From Gammaproteobacteria bacterium (lineage in GTDB: Bacteria > Pseudomonadota > Gammaproteobacteria > Thiomicrospirales > Thiomicrospiraceae): 12,320 bases of DNA. The stretch is taken from the NCBI GenBank assembly GCA_013153955.1, contig JAADDM010000164.1, positions 1-12,320 of the forward strand. The letters are read 5' to 3'. The notes under the pieces were generated by a model. It saw only the letters and a program-made list of their open reading frames with translations. It searched no databases and was not told the DNA's origin. Each line of letters opens with the position of its first letter. Within the stretch, counting starts at the first letter, position 1. A program made the position numbers and the translations under genes. Shown here one piece after another: positions 7,774 through 12,320 of this stretch.

Positions 7774-7825
7774 CGCTAACCACTAACCACTAACCACTAA
7801 CCACTAACCTAAACCTAAACCTAAC
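7774..7825. repeat. Short tandem repeats: CACTAAC x5 then CTAAAC x2
   Basis: Immediately after lpxL there are four exact 7-bp CACTAAC units (7781-7808), preceded by one variant CGCTAAC (7774-7780). They are followed by two 6-bp CTAAAC units (7809-7820) and a partial CTAAC (7821-7825). The array lies between the lpxL stop and the terminator and is not in any gene. Such arrays usually arise by slipped-strand copying and may vary in number between strains. Confidence 0.9.
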
Positions 7826-7843
7826 GTTTTTTTCAAGCCCCAC

Positions 7844-7886
7844 AAAAAAGACCGTGATTGCTAGATAACAATCACGGTCTTTTTTT
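7844..7886. terminator. Strong bidirectional rho-independent terminator
   Basis: A perfect stem AGACCGTGATTG (7849-7860) pairs with CAATCACGGTCT (7869-7880) around an 8-nt loop. It is flanked by six A on the left (7844-7849) and seven T on the right (7880-7886), so it works in either direction. It lies between the convergent msbA-lpxL and ilvE-zinc-finger units and should end both. Confidence 0.95.
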
Positions 7887-7897
7887 AACGCTTTTTA

Positions 7898-7913
7898 AAA
7901 CAACCAGGCCTGC
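7898..7913 (+). repeat. Dispersed repeat copy B, after the lpxL terminator
   Basis: AAACAACCAGGCCTGC is the same 16 bp as copy A. It is intergenic, 12 bp beyond the terminator T-run and about 40 bp past the zinc-finger gene stop. The spacer to that stop holds nothing else recognisable apart from an 8-bp AGCATGCT palindrome at 7942-7949. Confidence 0.8.
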
Positions 7914-7952
7914 CTATAAAGCAGATTGCATGGCTGTATTAAGCATGCTCGA

Positions 7953-8159
7953 TTAGTGATGACCCGAATGATTCGGATCAAAGTCTTTCAAGGTATACTC
8001 CGCACCACAGTAGGGGCAGCGAGCCGTACCCGTCTGCTCAATCGGTAGATAGACCTTTGGATGAGAGTTCCAAACACTCATATCCGGTGTAGGACAGTGC
8101 AAAGGCAGATCATCATAAGTCACTTCATAATGTTTTTTTGAATTGGTTGAATTGCTCAT
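7953..8159 (-). CDS. Small CHCC-type zinc-finger protein
   Basis: The 68-residue protein has the zf-CHCC pattern: Cys22 (LHCPTPDMSVWNSHPKVYLPI), His33, Cys48 and Cys51 (ARCPYCGAEYTL), ending in a short His-rich tail (NHSGHH). This domain also occurs at the C-terminus of the mitochondrial complex I subunit NDUFS6. In bacteria it is a stand-alone small protein of unclear function that probably binds one zinc ion. It starts 12 bp after ilvE and has its own good ribosome site (GAGAGAG), so it is the second gene of that unit. No membrane segment or signal peptide is present. Domain identity is well supported; the biological role is not known. Confidence 0.88.
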   Translation of the reverse strand: MSNSTNSKKHYEVTYDDLPLHCPTPDMSVWNSHPKVYLPIEQTGTARCPYCGAEYTLKDFDPNHSGHH

Positions 8160-8171
8160 AATCTCTCTCGC

Positions 8172-9098
8172 TTATTTAACGGTTGAAAGCCAGTCTAGGT
8201 GCGCTTCAGAACGGCCATGGACAATATCAAAATACAACGTCTGTAGCTTCTCGGTAATCGGGCCACGCGAGCCTTCACCAATCGGACGGTTATCCAATTC
8301 ACGAATCGGCGTCACTTCCGCAGCCGTCCCTGTAAAGAAGGCTTCATCAGCAATATAGACTTCATCGCGGGTGATTCTTTTTTCAATGACTTCAATGCCC
8401 ATATCTTTTGCAAGCCCCATAATGGTCTTACGCGTAATACCGTCTAAACAACAGGTTAACTCAGGTGTATAAAGCGCCCCATCCTTAACCATAAAGAAGT
8501 TCTCTCCAGACCCTTCAGCCACATAGCCATCCACATCTAACAACAATGCTTCGTCACAACCGTGGCTAATCGCCTCTTGCAACGCGAGCATTGAGTTCAT
8601 ATAAGACCCATTAGATTTAGCCTTAGTCATCGTCACATTCACATGGTGACGTGTATAAGAAGAGGTCGCAATTTTAATCCCACGGGTTAAATTCTCCTCC
8701 CCCATGTAAGCACCCCACTCCCAACCTGCAACCATGACGTGTACTTTTAGGTTATCGGCGCGTAATCCCATGCCTTCTGAACCATAAAAGGCCATTGGGC
8801 GAATATAAGCTGAATCTAGATTATTCTGCGCAATCACATCTTTATGCGCCTGATTAATCGTCTCTTTATCAAACGGCATGGTCATATTAAGGATTTTTGC
8901 CGAGTTAAATAGACGATCCGTGTGTGCTTCTAACTTAAAGATAGAGGTCCCTTGCTCAGCATGATAGGCTCTCACACCCTCAAACACACCCATTCCATAA
9001 TGTAATGTATGCGTTAAAACGTGAACCTTCGCATCACGCCAAGGAACCATCTTGCCATCTAACCAGATGACGCCATCTCTATCTGCCATTGTTTGCAT
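8172..9098 (-). CDS. ilvE: Branched-chain amino acid aminotransferase (IlvE)
   Basis: The 308-residue fold-type IV PLP enzyme interconverts leucine, isoleucine and valine with their 2-oxo acids using glutamate/2-oxoglutarate in the cytosol. It matches group I IlvE: WLDGKMVPWRDAKVHVLTHTLHYGMGVFEGVRAY at the N-terminus, the PLP lysine Lys161 in TKAKSNGSYMNS, GYVAEGSGENFF at 191-202 and FFTGTAAEVTPI at 254-265. Length equals the family norm. The ATG at 9098 is preceded by TGGAG about 9 nt upstream. An in-frame ATG at 9089 (MADRDGV) has no such site. No clear promoter was recognised in the upstream spacer. Transcription runs into the zinc-finger gene and ends at the shared terminator at 7844-7886. 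Confidence 0.95.
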   Translation of the reverse strand: MQTMADRDGVIWLDGKMVPWRDAKVHVLTHTLHYGMGVFEGVRAYHAEQGTSIFKLEAHTDRLFNSAKILNMTMPFDKETINQAHKDVIAQNNLDSAYIRPMAFYGSEGMGLRADNLKVHVMVAGWEWGAYMGEENLTRGIKIATSSYTRHHVNVTMTKAKSNGSYMNSMLALQEAISHGCDEALLLDVDGYVAEGSGENFFMVKDGALYTPELTCCLDGITRKTIMGLAKDMGIEVIEKRITRDEVYIADEAFFTGTAAEVTPIRELDNRPIGEGSRGPITEKLQTLYFDIVHGRSEAHLDWLSTVK

Positions 9099-9216
9099 TT
9101 AAAAGCACTCCACAAAATCTATTGATAATAATAAGTGCAATATTCTATCCTAAACCGACCGAATCTGCCTTTATATTATTAAGTCCGTTTCCTATTTAAG
9201 GTGTCCTGCATTCCAC

Positions 9217-9238
9217 GTAAACGTAAATCAAAGTTTAC
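9217..9238. promoter_or_regulatory. Inverted repeat GTAAAC-N10-GTTTAC, possible operator
   Basis: Two 6-bp arms face each other across 10 bp (9217-9222 and 9233-9238), upstream of both ilvE and argD. A partial tandem CGTAAACGTAAA overlaps the left arm. The spacing would suit a dimeric regulator. No known operator was matched. Confidence 0.25.
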
Positions 9239-9291
9239 CCACGCTTTCTTTTATCTTAATGAGGCTGAAATATGTCCAACTGTAAAATGAC

Positions 9292-9319
9292 TTGATATTT
9301 TTACTCACTTCTATAGAAT
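9292..9319 (+). promoter_or_regulatory. Candidate sigma-70 promoter for argD-argF
   Basis: TTGATA (9292-9297) and TAGAAT (9314-9319) are each one mismatch from the -35 and -10 consensus, with a 16-bp spacer. Transcription would begin near 9326, giving an argD leader of about 205 nt. A nearer, weaker alternative is TATAAA at 9490-9495 with TTGCTT at 9465-9470, 19 bp apart. Confidence 0.45.
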
Positions 9320-9322
9320 CAC

Positions 9323-9348
9323 TTCTTTGGATTAAAAACCCCAAAGAA
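9323..9348 (+). other. Hairpin at the predicted 5' end of the argD leader
   Basis: TTCTTTGG (9323-9330) pairs perfectly with CCAAAGAA (9341-9348) around a 10-nt A-rich loop. It has no T-run after it on the plus strand, so it is not a simple terminator. It could stabilise the leader RNA or be part of a larger fold. Confidence 0.4.
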
Positions 9349-9474
9349 AGCAACCGTACAAATTCGGCCTGGTTAGGCTCTATTTTTAAGGCGTTGGCAC
9401 TGAATCGAGTCACTCTTCAATGCCCACGATTTACAAATAGACTGCTGACCTTACCGTCTTTAGGTTGCTTTTTT
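9347..9474 (+). other. Long-range inverted repeat ending in a T-run (possible structured leader or attenuator)
   Basis: AAAGCAACC (9347-9355) is exactly complementary to GGTTGCTTT (9463-9471), and two further pairs are possible past a bulged G. The right arm runs into six T (9469-9474). Inside lies a small GCCT-GGTT-AGGC hairpin (9367-9378). This could close a multibranched leader RNA upstream of argD, but a 9-bp match at this distance can also arise by chance. Confidence 0.25.
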
Positions 9475-9504
9475 CGTTTATAAGAATCGTATAAATTTAG
9501 CTGC

Positions 9505-9515
9505 CCGTTAAACGG
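9505..9515. promoter_or_regulatory. Small palindrome just upstream of the argD ribosome site
   Basis: CCGTT-A-AACGG is a perfect 5-bp inverted repeat about 15 bp before the argD start and downstream of both candidate promoters. It might be an operator or a small RNA hairpin controlling translation. It is short enough to be accidental. Confidence 0.25.
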
Positions 9516-9530
9516 CACAGAGAGAGCACT

Positions 9531-10703
9531 ATGTCAAACCCCTTAATGAACACTTACGCCAGACTGCCCGTTACTTTTGAACGCGGTGATGGCGCAACGC
9601 TAACCGACACGCAAGGTAAAACTTACCTGGATGCATTAAGTGGCATTGCCGTCTGTAGCTTGGGGCACGCGCACCCAGCCATCTCTGAAGCAATTTGTGC
9701 ACAAAGTAAAAAGCTGATACACACCTCAAACCTATACCAAATTGAGAACCAGCAGCAGTTAGCGGATAAATTAATTGACCTATCCGCCATGGAACGCGTC
9801 TTCTTCTGTAACTCAGGGGCGGAAGCCAATGAAACCGCATTAAAAATTGCCCGTAAGTTTGGTAACGAACAAAACATCGCCAACCCAAGCGTCATCGTCA
9901 TGAACAATAGTTTTCACGGCAGAACAATGGCGACTTTATCCGCCACTGGCAACGATAAAGTGCACGAAGGTTTTCAGCCACTCGTGAGTGGGTTTATTCG
10001 CGTGGACTACGATGATATCGCCGCGGTGGAACACCATACTCAGAACAAAGACATCGTCGCCATTTTGGTTGAGCCTGTTCAAGGCGAAGGTGGCGTACAC
10101 GTGCCACAAGCAGGTTATCTAACCGCACTTAGAAAAATTTGCGATGAAAACAACTGGCTCTTAATGCTTGATGAAATTCAAACTGGCCTTGGACGAACTG
10201 GCGAATGGTTTGCTTTTCAGCATGAGAACATCACCCCCGATGTGATGACACTTGCCAAAGCACTTGGCAACGGCATGCCTATTGGCGCTTGCCTAGCCAA
10301 AGGTCGCGCCACCAATGTATTAGTGCCGGGCAATCACGGCACCACCTTTGGCGGCAACCCCTTAGCTTGTGCCGCAGGGTTGGCCGTGATTAATGTATTG
10401 GAAACCAATCAATACATTCCAACCATTGCCAAAAAAGGCCTCGCACTGGTCAATCAATTTAAAAGCACGCTTTCAGATCAAGCGGGCATTGTGGATATTC
10501 GAGGCAGAGGCTACATGATTGGCATTCAGCTTGACCGCCCTTGTGCTCAGTTAGTCGGCCTCGCGCTTGAAAAAGGCCTGCTTATTAATGTCACGCGTGG
10601 CGATACGGTTCGCCTGCTGCCCCCCTTTGTCATGAGCACTGAACAAACTGAGCAACTGATTCATGAGCTGAGCGAACTCATTCATGACTTCCTCAACCAG
10701 TAG
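9531..10703 (+). CDS. argD: Acetylornithine aminotransferase (ArgD)
   Basis: The 390-residue fold-type I PLP aminotransferase of the ornithine/acetylornithine class works in arginine biosynthesis. It makes N-acetylornithine from N-acetylglutamate semialdehyde with glutamate as amino donor, in the cytosol. Motifs are NSGAEANE (94-101) for PLP phosphate binding, FHGRTMATLSATG (128-140), EPVQGEGG (181-188), LDEIQTGLGRTG (213-224), the Schiff-base Lys243 in LAKALGNGMPIGA, and NHGTTFGGNPLACAAG (268-283). Length and order match ArgD rather than GABA or ornithine aminotransferases, and argF follows directly. An AGAGAG ribosome site lies 6-7 nt before the ATG. Some ArgD enzymes also act as DapC in lysine synthesis; that cannot be judged here. 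Confidence 0.95.
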   Translation: MSNPLMNTYARLPVTFERGDGATLTDTQGKTYLDALSGIAVCSLGHAHPAISEAICAQSKKLIHTSNLYQIENQQQLADKLIDLSAMERVFFCNSGAEANETALKIARKFGNEQNIANPSVIVMNNSFHGRTMATLSATGNDKVHEGFQPLVSGFIRVDYDDIAAVEHHTQNKDIVAILVEPVQGEGGVHVPQAGYLTALRKICDENNWLLMLDEIQTGLGRTGEWFAFQHENITPDVMTLAKALGNGMPIGACLAKGRATNVLVPGNHGTTFGGNPLACAAGLAVINVLETNQYIPTIAKKGLALVNQFKSTLSDQAGIVDIRGRGYMIGIQLDRPCAQLVGLALEKGLLINVTRGDTVRLLPPFVMSTEQTEQLIHELSELIHDFLNQ

Positions 10704-10720
10704 AAACCCAAATTCATAAA

Positions 10721-10749
10721 TAGACCTATTAACAGAAGACTAGACCTAT
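10721..10749 (+). repeat. Direct repeat TAGACCTAT ahead of and overlapping the argF start
   Basis: The 9-bp word TAGACCTAT occurs at 10721-10729 and again at 10741-10749, exactly 20 bp apart. The second copy contains the first two bases of the argF ATG. The copies fill most of the 44-bp argD-argF gap. They may result from a small duplication or may bind a protein on one face of the DNA. Confidence 0.6.
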
Positions 10750-11656
10750 GACTGTAAGACACTTTTTAACCCTTAAAGACTTAACCCCCGCAGAACTTAA
10801 TCAGATTATGATGCGCGGCATTGAGTTAAAGCAGATGCAAAAAGCAGGCGAAATCTTTGAGCCGCTTAAAAACCAGACGCTGGCGATGATTTTTGAAAAA
10901 TCTTCAACCCGTACTCGTATTTCGTTTGAGACTGGCATGACCCAGTTTGGGGGGCACTCCCTGTTTCTCTCTTCACGAGACACCCAGCTCGGCCGTGGTG
11001 AACCCATTGCAGATAGCGCACGCGTTATTTCAAGCATGGTAGACGGCATTATGATTCGTACCTTTGGGCACGACATTGTAGAAACCTTTGCCAAACACTC
11101 CTCTGTGCCGGTTATTAACGCCCTTACCGACGACTTCCACCCTTGTCAGTTGCTGGCAGATATGCAAACGTATCAAGAGCACCGTGGCAGCATTCAAGGT
11201 AAAACCGTTACTTGGGTAGGCGATGGCAACAACATGTGTCACTCCTACATTAACGCTGCGGCGCAGTATGACTTTAAACTACGCATCGCCTGTCCTGAAG
11301 GCTACGATCCAAATATGGATTTGGTCAACGCTCATAAAGACCGCGTAGAAATTGTGCGCAATACACTAGATGCTTCGGAAAATTCTGACCTGATTGTGAC
11401 AGACGTTTGGGCAAGCATGGGACAAGAAGAGGAGCAAAAGCTTCGCGAAGTCGCTTTTGCTGACTACCAAGTCAACACATCCGTCATGCAAAAAGCCGAT
11501 ACCGACGCACTCTTCATGCACTGCCTACCTGCCCACCGTGGCGAAGAGGTGACTGCAGACGTAATTGATGCCAAAGATACCGTGGTGTGGGATGAAGCAG
11601 AGAACAGACTACACGCTCAAAAAGCCCTGCTTGAGTTTTTAATGTCTAAAGTATAA
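10748..11656 (+). CDS. argF: Ornithine carbamoyltransferase, anabolic (ArgF)
   Basis: The 302-residue cytosolic enzyme joins carbamoyl phosphate and ornithine to give citrulline. The carbamoyl-phosphate loop is SSTRTR at 52-57. The family segment HPCQLLADMQT is at 131-141, the ornithine-side SMGQEEE at 223-229, and the catalytic-cysteine motif HCLPAHRGEEV at 258-268 (Cys259). Length is typical of short anabolic OTCases. Aspartate carbamoyltransferase is excluded by HCLPAHRG and SMGQ. It is 44 bp downstream of argD on the same strand, so the two consecutive-branch arginine steps probably share one transcript. A purine-rich AGAAGA about 10 nt upstream could serve for ribosome binding. A terminator follows. 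Confidence 0.96.
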   Translation: MTVRHFLTLKDLTPAELNQIMMRGIELKQMQKAGEIFEPLKNQTLAMIFEKSSTRTRISFETGMTQFGGHSLFLSSRDTQLGRGEPIADSARVISSMVDGIMIRTFGHDIVETFAKHSSVPVINALTDDFHPCQLLADMQTYQEHRGSIQGKTVTWVGDGNNMCHSYINAAAQYDFKLRIACPEGYDPNMDLVNAHKDRVEIVRNTLDASENSDLIVTDVWASMGQEEEQKLREVAFADYQVNTSVMQKADTDALFMHCLPAHRGEEVTADVIDAKDTVVWDEAENRLHAQKALLEFLMSKV

Positions 11657-11698
11657 AGAACGCTCGTTCTATTAAGGCTAGATTCAAGCAATAAAATC

Positions 11699-11729
11699 AC
11701 CCTGTAAACCTGCGTTTTCAGGGTTTTTT
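11699..11729 (+). terminator. Rho-independent terminator of argD-argF
   Basis: ACCCTG (11699-11704) pairs with CAGGGT (11719-11724). Inside it AAAC (11706-11709) pairs with GTTT (11714-11717) across a single T-T mismatch, leaving a CTGC loop. Six T follow (11724-11729). A smaller hairpin AGAAC-GCTC-GTTCT sits right after the argF stop (11657-11670). Confidence 0.9.
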
Positions 11730-11765
11730 ATGCCTTAAATTTACGTAAAGTGAAAGGTAAAAATG

Positions 11766-11787
11766 AAACAACCAGGCCTGGTTGTTT
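11766..11787. repeat. Dispersed repeat copy C: 22-bp perfect palindrome
   Basis: AAACAACCAGGCCTG (11766-11780) and its reverse complement (11773-11787) are fused head to head, sharing the CAGGCCTG centre. On the minus strand the hairpin is followed by CATTTTT, so it could also end transcription coming from glnE. On the plus strand there is no T-run. It lies in the 218-bp convergent spacer between argF and glnE, where nothing beyond this and the argF terminator is seen. Confidence 0.85.
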
Positions 11788-11874
11788 AGAACCCATAAAA
11801 AAAACATCAATTCTAATATAGCGCCTAAACAATTACCCTCTAAAAACGCCACCTGAAACCCTGCTCCCACTCTT

Positions 11875-12320
11875 TCATAAGCCTTTCATCACCTTAGCCC
11901 AAATAGCAGCAACCTCAGCCCTCTGTTCTTGGTAACAGCCTTGATCCACTAAGGGCTTCTGATTTTGAAGGGCAACTCGATGGTATTTTGAGCGGTAAAC
12001 TTTGTAGGCTTCTATCAATGATGTGACATCTGCCTGGGAGAGAATTCCAAACTGTCCAACCTGCTCTAAAATTCGCCAATTATCACTGAAATGACACAGT
12101 TCAGGGTACGCATGGGCATAAACCAACACCCAATATTGCACCATAAATTCAATATCAATCACGCCTCCCTTGCCCTGCTTTAGGTCAAATATTTGGTCGG
12201 TACTTTTATCCAGTTCATCGCGCATTTTTTGGCGCATTTCAACCACCGCCAGTCGAACTGCCTCAGCCTCTCTCTTCTGTTGCAAAAAGGCGCTTTTAAA
12301 TGCATCAAAGCGAGCAACAC
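11875..12320 (-). CDS. glnE: Glutamine synthetase adenylyltransferase/deadenylase, C-terminal part (gene continues past window end)
   Basis: The frame is open from the window edge to a TGA at 11877-11875, giving 147 full codons of a protein that is usually about 950 residues. The diagnostic piece is DLKQGKGGVIDIEFMVQYWVL, the second nucleotidyltransferase core that carries out adenylylation of GlnA. Upstream of it are the helix with REAEAVRLAVVEMRQKMRDEL and, at the edge, VARFDAFKSAF. Downstream is the all-helical C-terminal domain (ILEQVGQFGILSQADVTSLIEAYKVYRSKYHRVALQN). The TTG at 12285 is an internal Leu codon and not a start. GlnE tunes glutamine synthetase activity to nitrogen status under PII control. 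The C-terminus ends normally. Confidence 0.93.
   Translation of the reverse strand, partial: VARFDAFKSAFLQQKREAEAVRLAVVEMRQKMRDELDKSTDQIFDLKQGKGGVIDIEFMVQYWVLVYAHAYPELCHFSDNWRILEQVGQFGILSQADVTSLIEAYKVYRSKYHRVALQNQKPLVDQGCYQEQRAEVAAIWAKVMKGL

Larger units (their letters stand above)
9099..9530. other. Long divergent intergenic spacer between ilvE and argD
   Basis: This 432-bp stretch has no convincing gene. The small open frames in it lack family features and a credible start. It must contain the ilvE promoter (minus) and the argD promoter (plus). Visible items are an inverted repeat GTAAAC-N10-GTTTAC (9217-9238), a promoter-like pair (9292-9319), a hairpin (9323-9348), a repeat-core match GGCCTGGTT (9366-9374), a 9-bp long-range inverted repeat (9347-9355 with 9463-9471) ending in a T-run, and a CCGTT-A-AACGG palindrome just before argD (9505-9515). 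No tRNA was recognised on either strand, and no ArgR box was found. Confidence 0.7.

Noticed and set aside
7774..7825. CRISPR array or telomere-like ends
   Set aside because: Units are 6-7 bp with no spacers, and the array is followed directly by an ordinary terminator inside chromosomal genes.
7942..7949. AGCATGCT palindrome after the zinc-finger gene
   Set aside because: It is eight base pairs with no spacer or T-run, as expected by chance in a spacer of this size.
9272..9295. Seven-residue mini-frame MSNCKMT preceded by GAGG, a possible leader peptide
   Set aside because: It contains no arginine or branched-chain codons and lies upstream of the likely argD start site with no clear promoter. 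Chance is sufficient.
9347..9471. tRNA with acceptor-like arms GCAACC/GGTTGC
   Set aside because: The enclosed length is about 125 nt, no T-loop GTTCRA or proper anticodon arm can be placed, and the minus strand fails as well.
9292..9483. 63-codon open frame on the plus strand in the ilvE-argD spacer, with an overlapping 61-codon frame on the minus strand (9228-9413)
   Set aside because: The plus frame begins at a non-ATG codon within the promoter-like box. Neither frame has a ribosome site or family motifs, and the composition looks like untranslated spacer.
9571..9907. Minus-strand frames of about 94-105 codons inside argD, and similar frames inside argF and waaC
   Set aside because: They are antisense shadows of strongly conserved enzymes and show no domain features or ribosome sites.
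12283..12285. TTG as the start of a 136-residue glnE-like gene, suggesting a truncated or broken glnE
   Set aside because: The frame stays open to the window edge and the upstream residues (VARFDAFKSAF) continue the GlnE similarity. It is simply cut by the window.
1..12320. Insertion sequence, prophage, toxin-antitoxin or defence system
   Set aside because: Every substantial frame is a housekeeping or envelope gene. No transposase, integrase, terminal repeats or toxin motifs were seen on either strand.

Overview
The window looks like chromosomal core DNA of a gammaproteobacterium. By eye it is moderately AT-rich. The evidence is an LPS inner-core and lipid A gene set (WaaC, HldD, MsbA, an LpxL-type acyltransferase), an Enterobacteria-like DgkA, and the tail of GlnE near IlvE. 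The protein style would fit a sulfur-oxidising Thiomicrospira/Hydrogenovibrio-like relative, but that is an impression and not a proven assignment.

Layout. (1) Positions 1-4259, minus strand: a tight envelope operon transcribed leftward in the order phosphoethanolamine transferase, dgkA, hldD, waaC, then the start of an O-antigen ligase-like gene cut by the window edge. All four junctions are 4-bp ATGA overlaps or 4-bp gaps. (2) Positions 4260-4374: a divergent promoter region. (3) Positions 4375-7749, plus strand: a three-gene unit of a Cys-dependent dual-specificity phosphatase, msbA and an LpxL-type lauroyltransferase, with a 2-bp gap and an 8-bp overlap. (4) Positions 7750-7952: a convergent spacer with short tandem repeats, a strong bidirectional terminator and one copy of a dispersed repeat. 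(5) Positions 7953-9098, minus strand: ilvE followed by a small CHCC zinc-finger gene. (6) Positions 9099-9530: a long divergent spacer with a possible promoter and RNA-like inverted repeats ahead of argD. (7) Positions 9531-11656, plus strand: argD and argF. (8) Positions 11657-11874: the argF terminator and a 22-bp perfect palindrome. (9) Positions 11875-12320, minus strand: the C-terminal end of glnE.

How the genes work together. The two divergent units handle the outer leaflet of the outer membrane. They make and add heptose (HldD, WaaC), finish lipid A acylation (LpxL type), flip lipid A-core (MsbA), decorate it with phosphoethanolamine (EptA-like), recycle the diacylglycerol that this releases (DgkA), and probably attach or polymerise O-antigen (WaaL-like). 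The right half is amino-acid metabolism: branched-chain transamination, arginine biosynthesis and control of glutamine synthetase.

The most unusual signal is a short dispersed word. AAACAACCAGGCCTG occurs three times in 12 kb: at the msbA/lpxL junction, after the lpxL terminator, and as a head-to-head fused palindrome after argF. Shorter core matches lie in waaC and the argD leader. The arrangement resembles DNA-uptake-type sequences, which also occur as inverted pairs that double as terminators. That function is inference only. No mobile element, CRISPR array, tRNA or rRNA was found.
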